NCBI GenBank assembly: GCA_018221175.1
Contig: JAAOYE010000103.1
Coordinates: 1 to 11,209, forward strand
Origin: Candidatus Woesearchaeota archaeon
GTDB lineage: Archaea; Nanobdellota; Nanobdellia; Woesearchaeales; BM511
Length of the DNA stretch: 11,209 nucleotides
Reading direction: 5' to 3'
Part shown: in pieces, positions 1 to 5,196 of the stretch
Layout of the letters: each line of letters opens with the position of its first letter
How positions within the stretch are numbered: position 1 is the first letter of the stretch
Translations under genes and position numbers: made by a program
The notes under the pieces: generated by a model
Databases searched by the model: none
Seen by the model: the letters and a program-made list of their open reading frames with translations, nothing else
Told to the model about the DNA's origin: nothing

Positions 1-1
1 A

Positions 2-658
2 TTATTTACAACTATACTTAACTTTAGCTGATTTAAAACCGTTTAGTGTTGATACATGCTCTTCTATTTCTTCTTCAATGTTTTCTGCGTATTCATGATC
101 TTTGCAGATTTTAAGATTCACTACTATCTTGCCATCTTTTTGAAAATATGAACTCACCATGTTTGAACTTATCAAATCTGCGCCTGTCGCAGGATTCACA
201 ACGCTTTTTAGCCTCAACTTAATGTTTTTCTCACTTAAAACATCTGGATCTTCTTTTAGAAGGCCGTTTTTTCTCTCATAGTCAGTGATTGCAGACTTTA
301 ACGTATCAACAGCAAGAACTGAGCAGTGAATTTTAATTTTGGGAAGACCGCCGAGTTTATCCATAACTTGTTTCCATGTTATCTCTTTGGCGTCATCAAT
401 CTTTTTGCCTTTTGCAAACTCTGTTAGGACTGATGCTGTTGCAATGTTTGACGCACATCCGTAAGATTTAAACTTAATATCACTTATTTTTTTTGTCTTG
501 CCATCAACCTTAATTGTCAAGCTAACCATGTCACCGCACGCCGGGTTTCCCTCCATAGATTTTCCGTCAGGATTTTTTATTTCCCCAACATTTCTTGGAT
601 TAGAAAAATGCTTTATAACTTGTTTTGTGTATTCTATAGCCATATTATAATCACTCAT
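2..658 (-). CDS. iscU: IscU-type Fe-S scaffold fused to a DUF59/MIP18-like domain
   Basis: Scaffold on which a 2Fe-2S or 4Fe-4S cluster is built from the sulfur delivered by IscS before transfer to client proteins in the cytosol. Residues 8-130 are a classic IscU domain. The three ligand cysteines are C41 (in CGD, with the conserved D43), C68 (GCASN) and C112 (HCSVLA, with H111). The bacterial HscA-binding LPPVK is LPKIK here. Residues 143-218 are an extra domain that I read as DUF59/MIP18-like: NPATG at 155-159 replaces the usual DPETG, and C185 may stand for the CP-motif cysteine. IscU proteins are normally about 125-150 aa, so 218 aa supports a fusion. The ATG at 658 overlaps the end of iscS by 8 bases. 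M6 (ATG at 643) is an attractive alternative: it gives the usual short IscU N-terminus, leaves a 7-base gap and has GAGTGAT 6 bases upstream as a weak ribosome-binding site. Last gene of the Fe-S operon. Confidence 0.93.
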   Translation of the reverse strand: MSDYNMAIEYTKQVIKHFSNPRNVGEIKNPDGKSMEGNPACGDMVSLTIKVDGKTKKISDIKFKSYGCASNIATASVLTEFAKGKKIDDAKEITWKQVMDKLGGLPKIKIHCSVLAVDTLKSAITDYERKNGLLKEDPDVLSEKNIKLRLKSVVNPATGADLISSNMVSSYFQKDGKIVVNLKICKDHEYAENIEEEIEEHVSTLNGFKSAKVKYSCK

Positions 659-1820
659 TTATTGACAAAGGTGAAAGTTTCCTTAAGTTTTGGACAACTC
701 TTCTTACTTTTTTTACTGCGAAATCCACTTCGTTTTTTGTTGTGTATTTTGAAAGTGTAATTCTAAGCGAGCCATGCGCCTTTTCTGCTGACATTCCCAT
801 AGCAGTCAAAATATGACTTGGCTTTAGGCTTTTTGAAGAGCAAGCTGAGCCTGTAGATACAAAAATCCCAATTAAATTAAGATGCATAAGCATGGCCTCT
901 CCCTCAACAAAATCAAATGAAATATTTACATTATTACAAAGTCTCTTATTGCCGGTTGGTCCATTTAGCTTTGTATTAGGAATCTTTAATAATTTTTGAA
1001 TAATATAATCTCGAAGAATAATCATTTTCTTCACATTTTTTGCCATACCCCCCATACCAATCTCTGCTGCTTTTGCAAAGCCAACAATGTAAGGGAGGTT
1101 TTGCGTCCCTGCCCTAATTCCAAACTCTTGACCTCCACCTGCTGTAATTGGATTAATCTTTGTCCCTTCTTTAACATATAGCACTCCAATGCCTTTTGGT
1201 CCGTGCATTTTATGAGCATTTAACGAAACCAATTCTAATTTGTATTTTTGAACATCCAAACTTGTTTTTGTAAAGCTTTGAGCAGCGTCTGTATGAAACA
1301 AAACTCCTTTTTGCTTGCAAATCCTTCCTATTTTTTCCAAATCCTGTATGGTTCCAACTTCGTGATTTGAATGCATCACACTCACAAGAATCGTTTTTTT
1401 AGTAATGCTCTTTTCAAGCTGCTTCAAATCGACAAAACCTTGACTATCAACATCCAAATAGGTTATTTTAAACTTATGATTTTCAAGCTGCTTGCAGGTT
1501 TCAAGTATGGCTTTGTGTTCAATTTTAGTAGTTATGATATGGTCTTTTTTTCCTTTGTTTGCAAAAGCCACACCCATTAAAGCAATACTGTCTGCTTCTG
1601 TAGCGCTGCCAGTAAAAATTATCTCTTTGAAACTATTTGCATTAATGGCGTCTGCTATTTTTTTTCTGGCTTTATTCAAGGCTTCATCAGCCTCAATACC
1701 AAAAGCATGAAGTGACGATGGATTGCCATAATTTCTTGTAAAATAGGGCAGCATATCTTTAACTACTTGGTCATCAACCTTTGTGGTTGCTCCATTATCA
1801 AGATATATTTTTTTATCCAT
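651..1820 (-). CDS. iscS: Cysteine desulfurase, IscS/NifS family
   Basis: PLP-dependent enzyme that converts L-cysteine to L-alanine and passes the persulfide sulfur to IscU; cytosolic. With the start at 1820 the protein is 389 aa, normal for the family. Visible signatures are the N-terminal YLDNGATT, H102 (EHKA), D178 and Q181 (HTDAAQ), the Schiff-base lysine K204 (NAHKMHGPKG) and the mobile-loop catalytic C327 (STGSACSS). The loop is of the long IscS type. The frame extends 11 codons upstream to an ATG at 1853. That would overlap the regulator gene by 29 bases and add a non-homologous tail, so I chose the ATG at 1820, 4 bases after the upstream stop. Two positions are unusual: the segment normally MHxNNE reads MHSNHE, putting H153 where E. 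coli IscS has N155, and the usual SGATESNN reads GSATEADS. The 3' end overlaps iscU by 8 bases, suggesting translational coupling. Confidence 0.95.
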   Translation of the reverse strand: MDKKIYLDNGATTKVDDQVVKDMLPYFTRNYGNPSSLHAFGIEADEALNKARKKIADAINANSFKEIIFTGSATEADSIALMGVAFANKGKKDHIITTKIEHKAILETCKQLENHKFKITYLDVDSQGFVDLKQLEKSITKKTILVSVMHSNHEVGTIQDLEKIGRICKQKGVLFHTDAAQSFTKTSLDVQKYKLELVSLNAHKMHGPKGIGVLYVKEGTKINPITAGGGQEFGIRAGTQNLPYIVGFAKAAEIGMGGMAKNVKKMIILRDYIIQKLLKIPNTKLNGPTGNKRLCNNVNISFDFVEGEAMLMHLNLIGIFVSTGSACSSKSLKPSHILTAMGMSAEKAHGSLRITLSKYTTKNEVDFAVKKVRRVVQNLRKLSPLSINE

Positions 1821-1824
1821 TTTT

Positions 1825-2187
1825 TTATTCGATACAAACAACACAAGCATCATCCACTATGCAGTAATCTTTGTGATATTTGCACAAAAGGCCTGTGTTT
1901 CTTATTTCCTGAATTATTTTTTGAATTTCACTAATTGATTTATTTGGCTCTTTGCCAACAATTTTTGCTGCTTGTTTTATTCTCTTTTTTATTTCCTCAG
2001 GAAAAACAACTTCTTTACCTCTTTTTTTATTTAGATATTGAGAAATTGCCGCTTTTGTCAATCCTAAAGTTTTTGATATGTCTGTATGCGAATAATTTTT
2101 GTTTTTGAGTTCTTTTGCTATCTCTTTTCTAATTGCAGGCAAGATATACCAAACTTCTATTTCTTGAGGCTGATGTGTCTTTTGCAT
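1825..2187 (-). CDS. XRE-like HTH transcriptional regulator with C-terminal cysteine cluster, putative Fe-S regulator
   Basis: A 120-aa DNA-binding protein. Residues 10-56 contain the helix-turn-helix: the stretch SHTDISKTLGLTKAAISQYL has the typical spacing of the two helices, and the preceding YILPAIRKEIAKEL resembles archaeal predicted regulators of the COG2522 type. The C-terminus holds four cysteines, C102, C109, C115 and C118 (CX6CX5CX2C), plus H105. These could bind an Fe-S cluster or zinc. It is the first gene of an operon with iscS (4-base gap) and iscU, so a role like bacterial IscR (sensing Fe-S status and repressing the operon) is a natural inference. It is not related to IscR by sequence as far as I can see. 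A perfect 16-bp palindrome sits between its TATA box and start, consistent with autoregulation. The HTH call is firm; ligand and regulon are inferred. Confidence 0.85.
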   Translation of the reverse strand: MQKTHQPQEIEVWYILPAIRKEIAKELKNKNYSHTDISKTLGLTKAAISQYLNKKRGKEVVFPEEIKKRIKQAAKIVGKEPNKSISEIQKIIQEIRNTGLLCKYHKDYCIVDDACVVCIE

Positions 2188-2193
2188 AAGTTT

Positions 2194-2209
2194 GTTAACA
2201 ATTGTTAAC
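2194..2209. promoter_or_regulatory. 16-bp palindromic operator candidate
   Basis: GTTAACAATTGTTAAC is a perfect inverted repeat with no spacer. It lies 7-22 bp upstream of the regulator ATG, between the TATA-like element at 2211-2218 and the expected transcription start. A dimeric HTH protein bound here would block RNA polymerase recruitment or initiation, the usual archaeal repression geometry. The likely binder is the adjacent regulator; this is an inference. Confidence 0.6.
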
Positions 2210-2210
2210 T

Positions 2211-2218
2211 TATTTAAA
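2211..2218 (-). promoter_or_regulatory. TATA box of the regulator-iscS-iscU operon
   Basis: On the minus strand this reads TTTAAATA. It is centred about 27 bp before the ATG at 2187, which places the transcription start at or next to the start codon, implying a leaderless or nearly leaderless mRNA. No ribosome-binding site is visible before this ATG, in agreement. Confidence 0.55.
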
Positions 2219-2260
2219 AAACTTATGTTTTTTAAGAAAAAAATTATTTTTTTCTAAGCC

Positions 2261-2284
2261 TGAAAGACAAAAAAAAGTCTTTCA
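2261..2284. repeat. Perfect inverted repeat, 8-bp arms with an A8 loop
   Basis: TGAAAGAC at 2261-2268 is the exact reverse complement of GTCTTTCA at 2277-2284, separated by eight A residues. It could form a hairpin in RNA or single-stranded DNA, or be a two-half-site binding motif. It lies inside the AT-rich part of the candidate origin, with no gene reading into it from either side, so a transcription terminator role is unlikely. Confidence 0.6.
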
Positions 2285-2297
2285 TTGTTTCAAAACT

Positions 2298-2319
2298 CAA
2301 AAACAAAATTTTGTTTTTG
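2298..2319. repeat. 22-bp perfect palindrome of A and T runs
   Basis: The sequence is symmetrical about the 2308/2309 junction with no spacer; each arm has two A (or T) runs separated by a single C or G. Possible roles are an intrinsically bent or easily melted element of the candidate origin, or a protein-binding site. The function is not determinable from sequence. Confidence 0.6.
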
Positions 2320-2322
2320 TTG

Positions 2323-2332
2323 TATTTAAATA
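2323..2332. promoter_or_regulatory. Symmetric TATA-like element TATTTAAATA
   Basis: A perfect 10-bp palindrome resembling an archaeal TATA box in both directions. Read rightward, it would place a transcription start near 2350-2355, at the first ORB-like repeat, so a short untranslated RNA across 2353-2470 is possible. It may equally just be part of the AT-rich unwinding region. Confidence 0.25.
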
Positions 2333-2352
2333 AGTTTTGCTTAAAACCTTTT

Positions 2353-2374
2353 ATTTTTCCACAGGAAATCAAGG
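2353..2374 (+). repeat. ORB-like direct repeat, copy 1
   Basis: First copy of a 22-bp perfect direct repeat. It contains the dyad TTTCC-ACA-GGAAA, then TCAA, then a G-string that reads GGGG with the two bases after the repeat. Archaeal ORB elements combine a TTCCA/TGGAA dyad with a G-string at about this spacing on one side, so I read this as an Orc1/Cdc6 binding site candidate. Same orientation as copy 2. Confidence 0.6.
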
Positions 2375-2437
2375 GGTGTAAATCAATACTTCTATTGTAA
2401 TATTAAAGAATCCTCTCGTCTAAAACAAGAAAATATG

Positions 2438-2459
2438 ATTTTTCCACAGGAAATCAAGG
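2438..2459 (+). repeat. ORB-like direct repeat, copy 2
   Basis: Identical over 22 bp to copy 1 and starting exactly 85 bp after it, about eight helical turns, so both sites would face the same side of the DNA. The G-string here continues as GGAGG. The spacing is not a multiple of three and the two copies sit in different frames of the short open stretch around them, which argues against a coding repeat. Confidence 0.6.
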
Positions 2460-2513
2460 AGGCATAATCACTGCAAAATAATCATGAAAAAATAGACGCT
2501 AAAAACCATAGCC

Positions 2514-2523
2514 TTTATAAATA
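2514..2523 (+). promoter_or_regulatory. TATA box of the tbp-mcm-RPA operon
   Basis: TTTATAAATA matches the archaeal TATA consensus closely. The expected transcription start is near 2540-2546, giving a leader of about 30 bases that contains the ribosome-binding site. Confidence 0.65.
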
Positions 2524-2547
2524 GAGCAAAAATTCTAGTTTAAAAAT

Positions 2548-2559
2548 CCTTTATAAAGG
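2548..2559. promoter_or_regulatory. Second TATA-like palindrome CCTTTATAAAGG in the tbp leader
   Basis: A perfect 12-bp palindrome sharing the 10-mer CCTTTATAAA with the TATA box 36 bp upstream. It lies just after the expected transcription start. As a promoter it would start transcription slightly inside the tbp coding sequence, so a better reading is a TBP-binding site that lets TBP repress its own gene. This is inferred. Confidence 0.4.
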
Positions 2560-2564
2560 GGGTG
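2558..2564 (+). promoter_or_regulatory. Ribosome-binding site of tbp
   Basis: GGGGGTG lies 9 bases before the ATG at 2574 and pairs with the archaeal 16S 3' end (GGTG core). The in-frame GTG at 2562 is part of this site, which decides the start at 2574 rather than 2562. Confidence 0.65.
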
Positions 2565-2573
2565 CAAACTCAA

Positions 2574-3122
2574 ATGAAAAAAGAAATAGAAGTTGTAAAC
2601 ATTGTTGTTTCATCAAGTCTAGAACATGACGTTCCTTTGGAAAAAATGGCAGCAACACTGTCAAACACAGAATACAACCCAGAACAATTCCCGGGACTAG
2701 TCCTTAGAATAAAAGATCCAAAAACCTCAGCCCTGATTTTTAGCTCAGGAAAAATTGTGTGCACTGGTGCTAGAAACCTGGACGACGTTGACAAAGCAAT
2801 TCAAAAAATAATTAAAAGCCTAGAAAAAATAGGCATAAAAATCACAATAAAACCTGAAATAAACATTCAAAACATTGTTGCATCAGGCTCAATTGGCATA
2901 GATCTAAACCTAAACAGCCTTGCCATGAAGCTTGACAACATAGAGTATGAGCCTGAACAGTTTCCAGGACTTGTCTATAAACTAGGCGGAACTAAAGGTG
3001 CTGGAAAAGCAACGTTCCTTCTATTTTCAAATGGCAAGATTGTATGCACAGGTACAAAATCAGAAGAAGAAGTGCACACAGCATTAGACAGATTAATTGA
3101 AAATCTAAAAAAAGTCCAGTAA
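2574..3122 (+). CDS. tbp: TATA-binding protein (TBP)
   Basis: General transcription factor that binds and bends TATA-box DNA and recruits TFB and RNA polymerase. The 182-aa protein is the usual archaeal size and is two direct repeats of the saddle fold, about residues 5-88 and 96-182. Each repeat has the signature EQFPGLV and a GKIVCTG strand. All four DNA-intercalating phenylalanines are present: F39 and F56 in repeat one, F130 and F151 in repeat two. Internal symmetry is high, as in archaeal rather than eukaryotic TBPs. The acidic C-terminal tail seen in some archaea is absent. The start at 2574 is supported by the GGGGGTG site just upstream; an upstream GTG would add only four residues. 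First gene of an operon with mcm 41 bases downstream. A duplicated TATA-like site in the leader suggests autoregulation. Confidence 0.97.
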   Translation: MKKEIEVVNIVVSSSLEHDVPLEKMAATLSNTEYNPEQFPGLVLRIKDPKTSALIFSSGKIVCTGARNLDDVDKAIQKIIKSLEKIGIKITIKPEINIQNIVASGSIGIDLNLNSLAMKLDNIEYEPEQFPGLVYKLGGTKGAGKATFLLFSNGKIVCTGTKSEEEVHTALDRLIENLKKVQ

Positions 3123-3140
3123 GCCTTTCTCTTTGAAAGA

Positions 3141-3160
3141 CTTGCAAGGTGGGGTGCAAG
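3141..3160 (+). promoter_or_regulatory. Hairpin presenting the mcm ribosome-binding site in its loop
   Basis: CTTGCA (3141-3146) pairs with TGCAAG (3155-3160), leaving AGGTGGGG as the loop, just before the mcm ATG at 3164. The GG-rich Shine-Dalgarno sequence is therefore in or next to the loop. A third TGCAAG occurs at 3169-3174 inside the mcm coding start and could compete for pairing. This may tune mcm translation relative to tbp in the same mRNA. A stem of 6 bp can also arise by chance. Confidence 0.4.
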
Positions 3161-3163
3161 CAC

Positions 3164-5191
3164 ATGGATGCAAGCGAGCAAATAAATAATTTTTTTGAGT
3201 TTTTGGATTCAATCTACAAAGCAGAACTCTTAGAACAAATATCAAAAGGGCACAAATTCTTAAACATAGAATTCAATGAATTATCAAAATTTTCTCCAGA
3301 GCTTGCAGAAGAACTACTTGACAACCCAGAAGATGTCATAAAAGCTGCAGAAATAGCAGTAGAACGCTTTGAGACTGACGGAGACACCGAAAATTTTGTT
3401 ATAAGATTCTCAGGTCTGCCTGACAGCCAACACACTGAAATTAGAAATGTCAGAAGCAAGCATCTTGGCAAGTTTCTCCAGATAAAAGGGCTTATAAGAC
3501 AAAAAAGCGACGTGCGACCACAAGTAACAAGCGCAAAATTTGAATGCCCATCATGCGGAAACGTTCTTTCTGTTCTTCAGCTTGAACAAAAATTCAAAGA
3601 ACCAACAAGCTGCGGATGCGGAAGAAAAGGAAAATTCAAACTTTTATCGAAAGAACTTGTAGACGCCCAAAAAATAGTGCTTGAAGAAGCGCCAGAAGAT
3701 CTTGAAGGTTCTGAGCAACCAAAAAGGATGAATATTTTCTTAAAAAATGATTTAACATCGCCAATGTCAGAGCGCCAAACAAATCCAGGCTCAAAAATTA
3801 AAATAACAGGGGTATTAAACGAAGTTCCTCTGCCAGCAAAAGATGGCGGAAAACTCACAAGGTTTGACTTAATGATAGATGTGAATCACACCACGCCAAT
3901 CGAGCAAGACTTTTCAGAAATTTTTATCAGCAAAGAAGAAGAGGAAGAAATAAAAAACATTTCAAAAGATAAAAAAATCTATGAAAAATTTGTAAATTCA
4001 ATTGCACCTTCAATTTATGGATATGACAAGGTAAAGCTTGCCCTTTTGCTGCAGCTTATGGGAGGAGTAAAAAAAGTTAGAAGTGACGGCATCATATCAA
4101 GAGGAGATATGCACATTCTTCTTGTAGGCGACCCGGGAGCAGGTAAGAGTCAGCTACTTAAGAGAATGGATATTGTCGCGCCAAAATCGAGATATGTTGT
4201 AGGAAAATCCGCATCAGGCGCTGGACTTACTGCAACAGTTGTCAGAGATGACTTTTTAGGTGGTTGGGCACTAGAAGCAGGCGCACTAGTCCTTGCAAAC
4301 AAAGGAATGTGCATGATTGACGAAATGGACAAGATGGACAGAGAAGACTCATCTGCGATGCACGAAGCACTTGAACAGCAAACAATATCTATATCAAAAG
4401 CAAATATCCAAGCAACGCTTCACGCAGAAACAACAGTCCTTGCAGCTGCCAACCCAAAGTTTGGAAGATTTGACCCATACGAACTCATAGCAAAGCAAAT
4501 TGACATGCCACCAACACTTCTCAACAGATTTGACCTGATATTTCCTATCAAAGACATCCCAGGAAAAGAAAAAGACTCAAACATGGCAAAGTTCATATTA
4601 AGTCTGCACAAAGACGTCAATCTTTTAAAAGGAAAAGAAGATATCCCAACAGACACCATAAAAAAATATGTTGCTTACGCACGACAAATGTGCCATCCTA
4701 AACTCACAGATGAAGCAATCAGTGAAATTCAAGAATATTATGTTAAAATGAGAACCTCTGGCTCAGATGAAGAATCAGCGATACGGGCAATACCAATAAC
4801 TGCAAGACAACTTGAAGCGCTTGTCAGGCTTGCTGAGGCTAGTGCAAGAGTCAGACTATCCAACAAAGTCACAAAAGAAGATTCAAAAAGATCTATTGAG
4901 CTTGTACATTACTCCCTTTCACAAATAGGCCTTGACCCTGAAACTGGAAAAATTGATATTGACAGAATAAGTTCAAGCATAACAGCATCTGATAGAAGCG
5001 CGATTTCTGTTGTAAAAGAAATAATAAATGATTTGGAATCCTCTATTGGCAAATCCATCCCAATTGATGAAATAATAAGATCTGCAGAAGCAAAAGAAAT
5101 CGAAAGAGAGAAAGTCGAAGAAGTTATTGAAAAACTCAAAAGAGCAGGAGATATCTTTGAGCCAAAAAGAGGAACAATACAAAAGCTTTAG
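3164..5191 (+). CDS. mcm: Replicative helicase MCM
   Basis: ATP-driven hexameric 3'-5' helicase that unwinds DNA at the replication fork. The 675-aa protein is full-length for archaeal MCM and has no intein. The N-terminal domain (about 1-245) includes a zinc motif with C128, C131, C150 and C152, the second pair as CGC rather than CXXC. The AAA+ domain holds Walker A GDPGAGKS (322-329), Walker B MIDEMD (384-389), sensor-1 N430 (AAANP) and the arginine finger R455 (LLNRFD). The last ~75 residues form the usual winged helix. The ORF opens at a GTG at 3149, but that codon lies in the ribosome-binding site; the ATG at 3164, four bases after GGGGTGCAA, is the better start. Probably co-transcribed with tbp and with the RPA-like gene 5 bases downstream. 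It lies 0.7 kb from the candidate origin, where it would be loaded. Confidence 0.97.
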   Translation: MDASEQINNFFEFLDSIYKAELLEQISKGHKFLNIEFNELSKFSPELAEELLDNPEDVIKAAEIAVERFETDGDTENFVIRFSGLPDSQHTEIRNVRSKHLGKFLQIKGLIRQKSDVRPQVTSAKFECPSCGNVLSVLQLEQKFKEPTSCGCGRKGKFKLLSKELVDAQKIVLEEAPEDLEGSEQPKRMNIFLKNDLTSPMSERQTNPGSKIKITGVLNEVPLPAKDGGKLTRFDLMIDVNHTTPIEQDFSEIFISKEEEEEIKNISKDKKIYEKFVNSIAPSIYGYDKVKLALLLQLMGGVKKVRSDGIISRGDMHILLVGDPGAGKSQLLKRMDIVAPKSRYVVGKSASGAGLTATVVRDDFLGGWALEAGALVLANKGMCMIDEMDKMDREDSSAMHEALEQQTISISKANIQATLHAETTVLAAANPKFGRFDPYELIAKQIDMPPTLLNRFDLIFPIKDIPGKEKDSNMAKFILSLHKDVNLLKGKEDIPTDTIKKYVAYARQMCHPKLTDEAISEIQEYYVKMRTSGSDEESAIRAIPITARQLEALVRLAEASARVRLSNKVTKEDSKRSIELVHYSLSQIGLDPETGKIDIDRISSSITASDRSAISVVKEIINDLESSIGKSIPIDEIIRSAEAKEIEREKVEEVIEKLKRAGDIFEPKRGTIQKL

Positions 5192-5196
5192 ACAAG

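Larger units (their letters stand above)
2188..2573. other. Candidate chromosomal replication origin (oriC) in the divergent intergenic region
   Basis: This is the only long non-coding stretch in the window. Its left part is extremely AT-rich: 26 G or C in the 140 bases 2211-2350, by hand count. It contains stacked inverted repeats and could serve as a duplex-unwinding element. Its right part carries two identical 22-bp direct repeats, each a TTTCC-ACA-GGAAA dyad followed four bases later by a G-string. That is the architecture of archaeal origin recognition boxes bound by Orc1/Cdc6. Genes on either side run away from the region, and mcm, an RPA-like gene and both PolD genes lie to the right. 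No orc1/cdc6 gene is in the window. An alternative is a complex divergent regulatory region, with the repeats as operators or as part of a small RNA. Confidence 0.5.

Noticed and set aside
996..1710. Plus-strand ORFs opposite iscS
   Set aside because: They overlap a well-supported gene, have low-complexity compositions without recognisable motifs, and lack promoters or ribosome-binding sites.
1821..1853. Longer IscS start at ATG 1853
   Set aside because: Adds a non-homologous 11-residue tail and a 29-base overlap with the regulator gene; the family N-terminus begins at the ATG at 1820.
2353..2459. Two-copy repeat as a minimal CRISPR array
   Set aside because: Only two 22-bp copies with a 63-bp gap, no cas genes nearby, and the repeat has a G-string context typical of an origin element rather than a CRISPR repeat.
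2435..2467. Small ORF ATG...TAA covering repeat copy 2 (MIFPQEIKEA)
   Set aside because: Only ten codons, no ribosome-binding site, and it consists mostly of the repeat, which is in another frame at copy 1.
2484..2495. AAGGAGG at 2456-2462 as a ribosome-binding site for the ATG at 2484
   Set aside because: The frame stops after three codons (MKK) and the spacing is too long; the G-run is better explained as part of the ORB-like repeat.
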